Positions 16,460 through 26,082 of a stretch of 64,000 bases of DNA are shown one piece after another (within the stretch, counting starts at the first letter, position 1; each line of letters begins with the position of its first letter). The notes under the pieces were generated by a model that saw only the letters and a program-made list of their open reading frames with translations, was not told the DNA's origin and searched no databases. Both the position numbers and the translations under genes were made by a program. Origin of the DNA: Micromonospora peucetia (lineage in GTDB: Bacteria > Actinomycetota > Actinomycetes > Mycobacteriales > Micromonosporaceae); contig NZ_FMIC01000002.1 of assembly GCF_900091625.1 (NCBI RefSeq), positions 2,914,001-2,978,000 of the forward strand, read 5' to 3'.

Positions 16460-17653
16460 TCAGCCGGCGTCGAGCGGGTCGGCGAGCAGGCGTTCGAAGG
16501 CCAGCTCGGCGGCGCCGATCAGCGCCGCGTCGTCGCCGAGTTTCGGGGTGCGCAGCCGGACGTGTTCCAGGCAGGCGGGCAGGGCGACCGAGTTGAGCCG
16601 GCTGCGCACCTGGGCCGCCGACGCGAGGTAGAGGTCCCGCAGGCCGCCGCCGAAGATCACCATCTCGGGGTTGAAGATGTTCACCAGGTTGGCCACCCCG
16701 AAGCCGAGCCAGTCGCCGGCCTGGCGTACCGCCGTCTGGGCCCGCAGGTCGCCCCGGTCGGCGGCGTCGAAGACGGCCAGCAGCGCGTCGCGGCCCCGGG
16801 CGTCGGAGCGGCCGGCCGCGCGGAGCAGCGCGTGCTCGCCGATCTCGGTCTCCCAGCAGCCCCGGGAGCCGCACTCGCAGGGCGCGCCGTCCCGGACGAC
16901 GACCATGTGGCCGACCTCGCCGCCGTAGCCGCCGTGCCCGGTCAGCCGCCGCCCACCGGCGATGATGCCGGCGCCGACACCCACGTCGCCGTACAGGTAG
17001 ATGACGTTGTCACAGCCGGCCGCCGCGCCCCGGGCGTGCTCGGCGAAGGCCGCCACGTCGGCCACGTTGCCGACCGTGACGGGCACCTCGCAGCCCAGCT
17101 CGGCGCCGAGCGCCGCGCCGATCGGCTCGTCCACCCACCCGGTGGTCGGCCCCAGCCGGACCAGCCCGTCGTCGCGGCGCACCATGCCGCAGACCGCGAC
17201 ACCCGCGCCGACGCAGACGGCGTCCGCCGGCACGGCCTGCTGCATCTCCTTGACCGCCCCGGCCAGCAGCGGGGCGGCCTCCGCGGCGGTCAGGCCCCGG
17301 GGGCGGTCCAGCTCCCGGCGGTCGAGCACCGCACCGCCGAGACCGATCCGCGCGGCCCGCAGCCGGTCCACCTCGATGCTGTACGCGTACGCGTGCACCC
17401 GGTCCGACTCGGGCCGGACGACCAGCGACGGTCGCCCGGCCCGGCCGGTCTCCTTCGGTGTCCCCTCGCTGACCAGCCCCGCGCCGGCCAGGTCGGCGGT
17501 CAGCGCGCCGATGGTGCTGCGGTTGAGCCCGAGCGTGGTGGTGAGTTCGGCCCGGGTGGTGGCCCCGTGCACGTGCACGTACCGCAGCAGCGCGCCCAGG
17601 TTCTGCCGACGGATGTCGTCCTGGCTCGGTCCCGCGCGCATCGCTGTCGTCAC
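16460..17653 (-). CDS. ROK-family transcriptional regulator (XylR-type)
   Basis: A 397-residue ROK repressor. An N-terminal winged helix-turn-helix (about residues 12-70, LLRYVHVHGATTRAELTTTL then LNRSTIGAL) precedes a ROK sugar-kinase-like domain. That domain includes the zinc-binding CECGSRGCWE and GDVGVGAGII. The gene is last in a four-gene minus-strand unit after the sugar ABC genes, 15 nt beyond the permease stop. It probably controls that operon and is released by the imported sugar or a derivative. No sugar-kinase signature beyond the ROK fold suggests catalysis. Confidence 0.9.
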   Translation of the reverse strand: MTTAMRAGPSQDDIRRQNLGALLRYVHVHGATTRAELTTTLGLNRSTIGALTADLAGAGLVSEGTPKETGRAGRPSLVVRPESDRVHAYAYSIEVDRLRAARIGLGGAVLDRRELDRPRGLTAAEAAPLLAGAVKEMQQAVPADAVCVGAGVAVCGMVRRDDGLVRLGPTTGWVDEPIGAALGAELGCEVPVTVGNVADVAAFAEHARGAAAGCDNVIYLYGDVGVGAGIIAGGRRLTGHGGYGGEVGHMVVVRDGAPCECGSRGCWETEIGEHALLRAAGRSDARGRDALLAVFDAADRGDLRAQTAVRQAGDWLGFGVANLVNIFNPEMVIFGGGLRDLYLASAAQVRSRLNSVALPACLEHVRLRTPKLGDDAALIGAAELAFERLLADPLDAG

Positions 17654-17668
17654 TTCCGGTGCCGGTGC

Positions 17669-18928
17669 TCAGCGGTTGCCGGTGGCGGTGGAACGCCGGC
17701 GGGAGAACGCGTCCACGCTCGCGGCGAGCAGCAGTACCACGCCGGTGACCACGTACTTCACCCCCGAGCTGTATCCCATCAGGCCCATCCCGTTGTCGAT
17801 GACCGCGACGACCGCGCCACCGAGGACGGCGTCGAGCACCCGGCCCTTGCCGCCGAAGAGGCTGGTGCCTCCGATGACCGCCGCGCCGACCGCGTAGAGC
17901 AGTACGTTACTGCCACCCGTGTTGGGGTCCACCGAGTTGGCCCGGCTGGCGGCGACGATGCCGCCGACGGCCGCCATCGAGGAACAGATCACGAAGACCG
18001 AGATGCGGATCCGGTCCACGTCGATGCCCGCCCGGCGGGCCGCCTCCTTGTTGCCGCCGACGGCGTACACGTGCCGGCCGTAGCTGGTGCGCTGGAGCAC
18101 GAAGGTCCAGAAGACCAGCAGCACCGCGATGATCGGCACCACGATCGGCACACCCTTGAGGGAGCTGATCACGATGTTGCGGCTGCGCTCCAGGTTGAGG
18201 ATGAAGACCGCCGCGCCGAGGATGAGCGCCAGCCCGCCGATCCGGGCGAAAACCACCGCGATCGGGTCGGTGACCAGGCCCCGGGCGGCCCGGGTACGGT
18301 GCCGGAGCAGTTGCACGGCCGCGTAGCCGGCGACGGCCACGGCGGCCAGCAGCCAGCCGAGGACGGGGGAGAGGTTGCGGTTGGCGATGGCCACCAGCAC
18401 CTCGTCCCGGACCGAGATGTTGGTGCCCTCCTCCATCAGCATCAGCACGATGCCCTGGAAGGCGAGGAACCCGGCGAGGGTCACCACGAAGGACGGGATG
18501 CCGATCTTCGCGACCAGGAAGCCGAGGCTGGTGCCGATCGCCACGCCGGTGACGATCGCGGCGAGCACGGCCACGTACCAGGGGTAGCCGAGCACGGTGA
18601 CGACGTTGGCGAGGACGGCGGCGCAGACCCCGCTGGCGAAGCCGGCGGAGAGGTCGATCTCGCCGAGCAGCAGGACGAAGACCAACCCCATCGCGATCAG
18701 GGTGACCGCGGCGCCCTGGGTGAACAGGTTGGCGAAGTTGCCGGCGGTGAGGAACGACGGCCGCATGATCGAGAAGACCGTGCAGAGCACGACCAGGCCG
18801 AGTACGGCGGGCAGCGCGCCGATGTCGCCGCCGCGTACCCGGCTGACGTAGTTGCGGACGTGGCTGCCGAGGGTGGGCGGCGGTGTGCCGGCCCCCGGGC
18901 CGTCCTTGTGCACGACGGTGGTGGTCAT
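17669..18928 (-). CDS. xylH: Sugar ABC transporter permease (XylH-like)
   Basis: A 419-residue inner-membrane permease of the BPD_transp_2 family, with about ten hydrophobic segments from residue 45 on. The conserved loop AVGGNKEAARRAGIDVDRIR is the ATPase-contact region of ribose/xylose-type permeases. Its start overlaps the ATPase gene stop by 4 nt. Substrate assignment as xylose depends on the XylF-like binding protein encoded at the head of the operon. Confidence 0.86.
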   Translation of the reverse strand: MTTTVVHKDGPGAGTPPPTLGSHVRNYVSRVRGGDIGALPAVLGLVVLCTVFSIMRPSFLTAGNFANLFTQGAAVTLIAMGLVFVLLLGEIDLSAGFASGVCAAVLANVVTVLGYPWYVAVLAAIVTGVAIGTSLGFLVAKIGIPSFVVTLAGFLAFQGIVLMLMEEGTNISVRDEVLVAIANRNLSPVLGWLLAAVAVAGYAAVQLLRHRTRAARGLVTDPIAVVFARIGGLALILGAAVFILNLERSRNIVISSLKGVPIVVPIIAVLLVFWTFVLQRTSYGRHVYAVGGNKEAARRAGIDVDRIRISVFVICSSMAAVGGIVAASRANSVDPNTGGSNVLLYAVGAAVIGGTSLFGGKGRVLDAVLGGAVVAVIDNGMGLMGYSSGVKYVVTGVVLLLAASVDAFSRRRSTATGNR

Positions 18929-19749
18929 CGGACGCCTCCTGGGTTGCTGTCGGCCGGCTCCGCGCCGTGTCCGTTGCCGCCGTTGGCCGGTTCGGCGGCG
19001 AGCCCGAGCCCGCCGGAGCGGCCGGCGGTGATCAGTTCGACCACCTGCGAGTGGGTGATGTCGGTGGTCTTCACCTGGGCGACCATCTGGCCGAGGTAGA
19101 GCGCGGCGATCCGGTCGGAGACGGCGAAGACGTCGTTCATGTTGTGCGAGATGAGCACGACGGCCAGGCCGTTGTCGGCGAGCCGGCGGACCAGTTCGAG
19201 CACCTGGGCGGTCTGCGCGACGCCGAGCGCGGCGGTCGGCTCGTCGAGGATGACGAGCCTGCTGTTCCAGAGCACCGCCTTGGCGATCGCCACGGTCTGG
19301 CGCTGGCCGCCGGAGAGGCTGGAGACGTGCTGCCGCAGCGACTTCACGGTGCGTACGCTCAGCCCGGCGAGGGTGTCGGCGGCCATCTGCTCCATGGTCG
19401 GCTCGTCGAGCACGATGCCGCTGTGCTTCTCCCGGCCGAGGAACATGTTCTGCACGATGTCGAGGTTGTCGCAGAGCGCGAGGTCCTGGTAGACGACCTC
19501 GATGCCGAGCGCGGCGGCGTCGCGGGGGCTGTTGATGTTGACCGGCCGACCGTCGAAGAGAAACTCACCGGCGTCGGTGGGGTAGATGCCACTGATGCAC
19601 TTGACGAGGGTCGACTTGCCGGCGCCGTTGTCGCCGACCAGCGCGGTCACCTCGCCCGGGTGGGCGGCGAACGCGACGTCGCGCAGGACCTGGACGGGAC
19701 CGAAGCTCTTGTCGATCCCGCGTAGTTCCAGCAGGGGGGTTGCGGACAC
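18925..19749 (-). CDS. xylG: Sugar ABC transporter ATPase, single nucleotide-binding domain
   Basis: A 274-residue ABC ATPase with Walker A GDNGAGKST, Q-loop VVYQDLALCDNL, signature LSGGQRQ, Walker B LVILDEP and H-loop LISHNM. Carbohydrate uptake ATPases of the XylG/RbsA type usually have two tandem ABC domains (about 500 residues), but this one has a single domain and must act as a homodimer. A Gly/Asn-rich C-terminal tail of about 30 residues follows. The start is 105 nt downstream of the binding-protein stop, beyond a strong hairpin. Confidence 0.86.
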   Translation of the reverse strand: MSATPLLELRGIDKSFGPVQVLRDVAFAAHPGEVTALVGDNGAGKSTLVKCISGIYPTDAGEFLFDGRPVNINSPRDAAALGIEVVYQDLALCDNLDIVQNMFLGREKHSGIVLDEPTMEQMAADTLAGLSVRTVKSLRQHVSSLSGGQRQTVAIAKAVLWNSRLVILDEPTAALGVAQTAQVLELVRRLADNGLAVVLISHNMNDVFAVSDRIAALYLGQMVAQVKTTDITHSQVVELITAGRSGGLGLAAEPANGGNGHGAEPADSNPGGVR

Positions 19750-19800
19750 GGGGGTCTCCTTCAGGTGGAGGGAAGGTCTCGGATCCCGTCCGGCGCGAGC

Positions 19801-19833
19801 CGCCGCCCGGCACAGGGTCCGTGCCGGGCGGCG
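19801..19833 (-). terminator. Intercistronic hairpin after the binding-protein gene
   Basis: A perfect 13-bp stem (19801-19813 with 19821-19833, CGCCGCCCGGCAC) and a 7-nt loop lie between the xylF-like stop and the ATPase start. It probably stabilises the upstream message or causes partial termination, giving more binding protein than ATPase and permease. Confidence 0.7.
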
Positions 19834-19854
19834 TGCGCGTGGATCGGATACGGG

Positions 19855-20955
19855 TCAGCTGATGCCGGCGTCGGCGCAGAGCTTGGCGTACGCCCCGCCG
19901 CAGACCTCGTCCTTGGTGACGAAGCCGTCGGCGATGACGTCCTTGACGTTCTCCTTGTAGATCGGCTTCGGGGTCAGCAGCACCGCCGGGACGTCCCGGC
20001 CACCCTCCGGGTCCTTGACCGTCTGAGGGGTCTCCTTCTTCTCACCCTTCGCCACCGCGATGGCCAGGTCCGAGGCGGCCTTCGCCTCCTCCCGGATCGC
20101 CTTGTAGACGGTCATGCACTGGTCGCCGGCGAGGATGTTCTGCAGGCCCTGCGGGGTGGCGTCCTGGCCGGTCACCGGGACCTTGCCGTTGAGCTTGTTC
20201 TTCTTCAGCACCGAGATGGCCGCGTTGCCGAGACCGTCGTTGGCGGAGAGCACGCCGTCGATCTTGCCGCCGGTCTGGGTCAGCATCTGCTCGAAGATGG
20301 TGGCGGCCTGGGCGTTGTCCCACTCCGGAACGTTCTGGTCCGGGCCCTTGGCGTACTCCTTCGAGTCGAACTTCGGCTTGAGCACCGAGTCGTACCCGTT
20401 CTTGAACAGGGTGGCGTTGTTGTCGGTCGGGGAGCCGTTGAGGTACGCCACGACCGGGCTCTTGACGCCCTTGTCGGTCAGGCACTTGCTCAGGCCCTCG
20501 CCCTGGAGCTTGCCGACGGCCTCGTTGTCGAAGCTGACGTAGTAGGTGGCCGAGCCACCCAGCGTGAGCCGGTCGTAGTCGATGGTCGCCACGCCCTGCG
20601 ACTTGGCCTTGTCGAGCACGGCCTTGCCGGTGCCGGAGTCCAGGTTCACGATCATCAGGGCGGTCACGCCGTTGGTGATCATCTGGTCGGCGATGGTCTG
20701 GAACGCGCTCTTGTCGCCCAGGGCGTTCTGGATGTCGTACTGGACGCCGGCAGCCTTGAACGCCTCCTCCAGGAACTTGCGGTCCGCGCCCTCCCAGCGG
20801 GCGGAGGACTTGCTGTCCGGCAGGATCACGCCGATCTTCGGGGCCTTGTCGCTGCCGCCGGCCTGGTCACCGCTGCCGGACTCGTCGCCGCAGGCGGCCA
20901 TGCTGCCGGTGGCGAGCAGGCCCACGGCGGCGAAGGTGAGGAAGCCCTTGCGCAT
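19855..20955 (-). CDS. xylF: Xylose-type sugar-binding lipoprotein
   Basis: A 366-residue periplasmic-binding-protein-fold lipoprotein. The signal peptide ends in a lipobox at SMAAC (Cys about residue 22). The mature part begins KIGVILPDSKSSARW and contains IDYDRLTLGG and YYVSFDNEAVGKLQG, segments shared with XylF D-xylose-binding proteins. AAAGGA precedes the ATG. It heads the minus-strand operon xylF-xylG-xylH-ROK. Xylose is the likeliest ligand, but related pentoses are possible. Confidence 0.85.
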   Translation of the reverse strand: MRKGFLTFAAVGLLATGSMAACGDESGSGDQAGGSDKAPKIGVILPDSKSSARWEGADRKFLEEAFKAAGVQYDIQNALGDKSAFQTIADQMITNGVTALMIVNLDSGTGKAVLDKAKSQGVATIDYDRLTLGGSATYYVSFDNEAVGKLQGEGLSKCLTDKGVKSPVVAYLNGSPTDNNATLFKNGYDSVLKPKFDSKEYAKGPDQNVPEWDNAQAATIFEQMLTQTGGKIDGVLSANDGLGNAAISVLKKNKLNGKVPVTGQDATPQGLQNILAGDQCMTVYKAIREEAKAASDLAIAVAKGEKKETPQTVKDPEGGRDVPAVLLTPKPIYKENVKDVIADGFVTKDEVCGGAYAKLCADAGIS

Positions 20956-21008
20956 GTGCAGGGTCCTTTCGGGGGGTGGGGGATGAAGTTTGGTTTGTTG
21001 TGTCCGGC

Positions 21009-21038
21009 AACGTATTCCGCGTCACGCTTCAGGCACAA
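21009..21038 (-). promoter_or_regulatory. Candidate promoter of the sugar ABC operon
   Basis: On the minus strand, TTGTGC (21033-21038) and TACGTT (21009-21014) are separated by 18 nt, 54 nt before the xylF-like ATG. The match to -35/-10 consensus is moderate. Confidence 0.4.
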
Positions 21039-21057
21039 GAGTGCCGAGGTGGCGAGT

Positions 21058-21076
21058 TTGTTGTCGGCAGTAACAA
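21058..21076. promoter_or_regulatory. Candidate operator for the ROK regulator
   Basis: An inverted repeat TTGTT-N9-AACAA lies just upstream of the candidate -35 box. ROK repressors bind AT-rich dyads near their own sugar operons. The assignment is a guess from position. Confidence 0.3.
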
Positions 21077-21151
21077 TTCAGCAACGTCCCTGACACCTCG
21101 CCCGCCGTCCACGCGGGAGCGCTCTCCCGTCAGCGGGGGAAACGGCCCAGC

Positions 21152-21631
21152 TCAGCGGGCGGACAGCGGGGCCGTGGCCGCCCCGGTGAGGGCGACCAGG
21201 TCCTGCGGGGCGAGCTGGAGTTGGAGGCCGCGCCGGCCCGCCGAGACGTAGACGGTGGGATGGTCGAGCGCCGACGAGTCGAGCACCGTGGGCAGCCGCC
21301 GACGCTGGCCGAGCGGGCTGATCCCGCCGCGCACGTAGCCGGTGGCCCGCTCGGCCACCGCCCGGTCGGCCATGGCGGCCCGCTTGCCGCCGACCGCCGC
21401 GGCGAGCGCCTTGAGGTCCAACTCGCCGGTGACCGGCACGACCGCCACGGTCAGCGCGCCGTCGACCTCGGCGACCAGCGACTTGAACACCCGCTCCGGC
21501 GGCACCCCCAGTGCCGCCGCGACCAGCGCGCCGTAGTTCGGCACGTCCGGGGAGACCTCGTACGGATGGGTGCTGTGGGCGATCTTCCGCTTCGTCAGCA
21601 GCGCGGTCGCCGGAGTGCCCTGTCCCGCCAT
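21152..21631 (-). CDS. ybaK: YbaK/EbsC-type Cys-tRNA(Pro) deacylase
   Basis: A 159-residue member of the YbaK/ProX editing family. The N-terminal TPATALLTKRKIAHSTHPY, then RVFKSLVAE and a Lys in the catalytic position, fit YbaK, which clears Cys-tRNA(Pro) mischarged by ProRS. The C-terminal ISPLGQRRRLPTVLD and GLQLQLAP are conserved. I used ATG 21631. A TTG three codons upstream is less likely. Confidence 0.9.
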   Translation of the reverse strand: MAGQGTPATALLTKRKIAHSTHPYEVSPDVPNYGALVAAALGVPPERVFKSLVAEVDGALTVAVVPVTGELDLKALAAAVGGKRAAMADRAVAERATGYVRGGISPLGQRRRLPTVLDSSALDHPTVYVSAGRRGLQLQLAPQDLVALTGAATAPLSAR

Positions 21632-21713
21632 GACCGTCAAGCTAACCCGGGGCGGCGCGACCCGCGAGCCGAAAGGGCCAGGCGGTCGACGCCGGCGCCC
21701 ACGGTCTCGCGTA

Positions 21714-22937
21714 CTACCCGAGCGGCCGGCAGACCAGCACAGTCGGTGCCCCGGCGACCCGGGTCAGCACCAGGCTGGCCCCCTCGTCGCCGGCCAGCCT
21801 CAGGTCCCGCCGCAGCTTCTCCGGCTCCAGCGCGGACCCGCGCTTGAGGATCTCCACCCGCCCGACCCGGCGCTCGCGCAGCAGCGCGCGCAGCCGCTTG
21901 AGCGAGAACGGCAGCACGTCGGTGACCTCCAGGCAGCGGGCGAACGGCGTCGGCGTCGGCGAGTCCGCGTAGAGGTAGGCGATGCTCGGGTCGGCCAGCG
22001 TGGCGCCCAGGATGTCGGCCAGCTCCGCGACCAGGTGCGCGCGGACCACCGCCGGGTCCGGGTCGTACAGGAAGCGGCGTGCCGGGCCGACGGCCGCCTC
22101 GGCGTCGCCGGCACCCGTCAACTGATGGCAGGGGACCCTTCCTCTGCCGGAGGCGTCGAGAGAGCGCCCTTCCCTACCGCGCAGCAGGGTGGCTCGGCGG
22201 GGGGTCTCGGCGAGCCGGCCGCACCACATGGCCGCCTCGACGAGGTCGCCGTCGACGCTCACCCACTCCGCCTCGGCACCTGCGGGAATCAGCGCGTGGT
22301 CGATGCCGGGCGCCACCTTCACCACGGTGTGCGGCACCCGTTCGGCCAGCCCGACCACGAAGTCCCAGGGTGGGGAGTAGGCGTTCGGGTCGAAGATCCG
22401 CCGCCCGGTGCCCGCCTTCCGGCGTGCCGGGTCGCAGAACACCCCGTCGACCCGGCGTACGTCGAATGCCGTGGCGTCGCCGCACTCCACGGTGAACCTC
22501 TCGGCCAGCCCGGCCGCCTCGGCGTTCGCGGCGGCCATCGCGGCGGTCACCGGGTCGGCTTCCACGCCGTACACCCGGAGGCCGGCGCGGGCGGCGGCGA
22601 GCGCGTCCGCGCCGAGGCCGCAGCCGAGGTCGGCGAGGGCGTGCACCCCGGCCGCCCGCAGCCGCTCGGCCCGCCGCGCCGCGACCACGCCCCGGGTGGC
22701 CTGTTCCAGCCCGGCCCGGGTGAGGAACATCCCCGCCGCCGCCGGCCCGAACTTGCCGACCGCCCGGCGTCTTAGCTCGGCCTGGGTGAGCGCGGCGGCG
22801 GCCAGGCCGGCCGGCAGTCCGGCTGAGCGGAGCGCGGCCGCCGCGGTCAGCGGATCACCGCCGGCCACCCGCGTGGCCGCGTCGAGCGCGGCCGACCCCT
22901 CGGGCGTACGCAGGGCGGCGAACTGATCGAGATCCAC
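21714..22937 (-). CDS. Class I SAM-dependent methyltransferase-like protein with THUMP-like domain
   Basis: A 407-residue protein with a helical N-terminus (residues 1-90). The SAM-binding domain starts ALADLGCGLGADALA, with an acidic residue at the end of strand 2 in VYGVEADP and a CDPARRKAG motif IV region. A THUMP-like C-terminal domain follows. Related proteins are annotated as THUMP-like methyltransferases of unknown substrate. A short Arg/Gly-rich stretch (REGRSLDASGRGRV) around 22130-22185 looks like an inserted repeat. The start faces the groES promoter region. Confidence 0.8.
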   Translation of the reverse strand: MDLDQFAALRTPEGSAALDAATRVAGGDPLTAAAALRSAGLPAGLAAAALTQAELRRRAVGKFGPAAAGMFLTRAGLEQATRGVVAARRAERLRAAGVHALADLGCGLGADALAAARAGLRVYGVEADPVTAAMAAANAEAAGLAERFTVECGDATAFDVRRVDGVFCDPARRKAGTGRRIFDPNAYSPPWDFVVGLAERVPHTVVKVAPGIDHALIPAGAEAEWVSVDGDLVEAAMWCGRLAETPRRATLLRGREGRSLDASGRGRVPCHQLTGAGDAEAAVGPARRFLYDPDPAVVRAHLVAELADILGATLADPSIAYLYADSPTPTPFARCLEVTDVLPFSLKRLRALLRERRVGRVEILKRGSALEPEKLRRDLRLAGDEGASLVLTRVAGAPTVLVCRPLG

Positions 22938-22979
22938 TCGTTCATTGTGGTCGGCGGGCCCGACGCGCCGGTCGGCGGG

Positions 22980-23006
22980 CTGGCACTCTCCTTGACGGAG
23001 TGCTAG
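22980..23006 (+). promoter_or_regulatory. CIRCE operator 1 (HrcA site) upstream of groES
   Basis: CTGGCACTC-N9-GAGTGCTAG closely matches the CIRCE consensus TTAGCACTC-N9-GAGTGCTAA, which binds the HrcA repressor of heat-shock chaperonin genes. hrcA itself is not in the window. Confidence 0.85.
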
Positions 23007-23024
23007 CCGAGGAATAACCTGCGA

Positions 23025-23051
23025 TTAGCACTCTCACCCTGAGGGTGCCAG
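23025..23051 (+). promoter_or_regulatory. CIRCE operator 2 upstream of groES
   Basis: A perfect left arm TTAGCACTC, a 9-nt spacer and a decayed right arm GGGTGCCAG. It lies 45 nt from the first element start-to-start. A double CIRCE is known for other actinobacterial groES genes. Confidence 0.7.
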
Positions 23052-23186
23052 CTTCCGGGTCTCGTGGCCCGGGCGCTGAACGCCAGGCGGACCGGCACCC
23101 GCGACGACGGCCCCGCCCGGTGGCATGTGGCAGATTGACGCTGACCGGCTTGCCGGCCAGTAACGAAACCAGTACCCCAGGAGGGT

Positions 23187-25212
<2,026 letters not shown>

Positions 25213-25229
25213 CCCTCGCCGTACGCCTC

Positions 25230-25266
25230 GTCGGGGCGCACCGTCCGCATGACGGTGCGCCCCGAC
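25230..25266 (+). terminator. groEL1 terminator
   Basis: A perfect 16-bp stem (25230-25245 with 25251-25266) and a 5-nt loop begin 17 nt after the groEL1 stop. Confidence 0.85.
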
Positions 25267-25348
25267 ACCTTTCAGCGGACGGGGGAGTGACCTGCCTGCC
25301 GGCCGGTCCGTCGGGACACCGGGTGGGGGGAACGCCTCGCGCCGGGCT

Positions 25349-25391
25349 CCCCGGCGGGAAAACGCCGCGTCCCCGGCGGGAAAACGCCGCG
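25349..25391 (+). repeat. 22-nt tandem duplication
   Basis: CCCCGGCGGGAAAACGCCGC occurs at 25349 and again at 25371, with a period of 22. It sits between the converging ends of groEL1 and whiD. Confidence 0.8.
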
Positions 25392-25422
25392 ACGCCGCGT
25401 CCCCGGGCGGGGACGCGGCGTC
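25391..25422 (-). terminator. whiD terminator
   Basis: A perfect 14-bp stem (GACGCCGCGTCCCC and its complement) has a GGGC loop. It is 25 nt beyond the whiD stop and symmetrical, so it may work in both directions. Confidence 0.8.
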
Positions 25423-25446
25423 GGTGTGGTCTCGTGGACCGCCGGC

Positions 25447-25830
25447 TCAGGCGATCTTGCGCTGGGCGGGGACGGTCGACCGGTGCGGCTGGCCCAGGCG
25501 GGCCTCCAGCCGGGCCACGTCGACCCGGCTCTGGCGGCGGTCGGCCACGTCCTCCCAGCCGACGGCGAGCAGCCGCAGCCGCTCCGACTCGCTGAAACCG
25601 CCCCACACGCCGTACGGCTCACGGACGGCGAGGGCGTGTGCGGCGCACTCGGCCCGGACCGGGCAGGCGCGGCAGACGGACTTCGCACCGGACTCCCGGC
25701 GTAGGCGGGACGAGCCGCGCTCGCCGTCCGGGTGGAAGAACTGCGCGCTGTCCCGGCCCCGGCAGGCACCGAGCCGCTGCCAGTCCCAGAGGTCGACGAT
25801 GGGTCCGGGCAGTCTGCGTACGTTCGACAT
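25447..25830 (-). CDS. whiD: WhiB-family iron-sulfur regulator, WhiD/WhiB3 type
   Basis: A 127-residue Wbl protein. Four cluster-ligating Cys residues are at about positions 23, 53, 56 and 62 (GACRG, then CRACPVRAEC). The Wbl signature GVWGG follows. The N-terminal LPGPIVDLWDWQ and FFHPDGERG match Streptomyces WhiD and mycobacterial WhiB3, regulators of late sporulation or redox response that act with sigma factors. ATG 25830 is preceded by GGAGGAGG. The gene is divergent from a BldM-like regulator gene, matching the whiD-bldM pair of Streptomyces. Confidence 0.92.
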   Translation of the reverse strand: MSNVRRLPGPIVDLWDWQRLGACRGRDSAQFFHPDGERGSSRLRRESGAKSVCRACPVRAECAAHALAVREPYGVWGGFSESERLRLLAVGWEDVADRRQSRVDVARLEARLGQPHRSTVPAQRKIA

Positions 25831-26008
25831 CAGCACCCCTCCTCCCGCGCGGCACCGCGCAGATCCTGGTGAATCGGCGTCCGGGCGACGGTCCGCGCAG
25901 GCGCGCCGTTTCCGGCCTGGGCCCTTCGTACCCGGGCTGTTGCCGGCTCACACTCCTGTGATCGAAAACTTCCGGCAACTGGCGGCATATGCCCTACATG
26001 TCGGAAAA

Positions 26009-26028
26009 GTTCGGAGGATTGTCCGAAC
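26009..26028. promoter_or_regulatory. Palindrome in the whiD/bldM-like divergent promoter
   Basis: GTTCGGA-N6-TCCGAAC is perfect over 7-bp arms, 55 nt before the BldM-like start. Related half-sites (TTCCGG, GTCGGAA) lie immediately upstream. It is a candidate operator in a developmental promoter region. Confidence 0.5.
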
Positions 26029-26082
26029 CCCCTCGCGACCCGACCCGGCCATGGTCTGCTCTTGTGCGGAGAGGAGACCACT

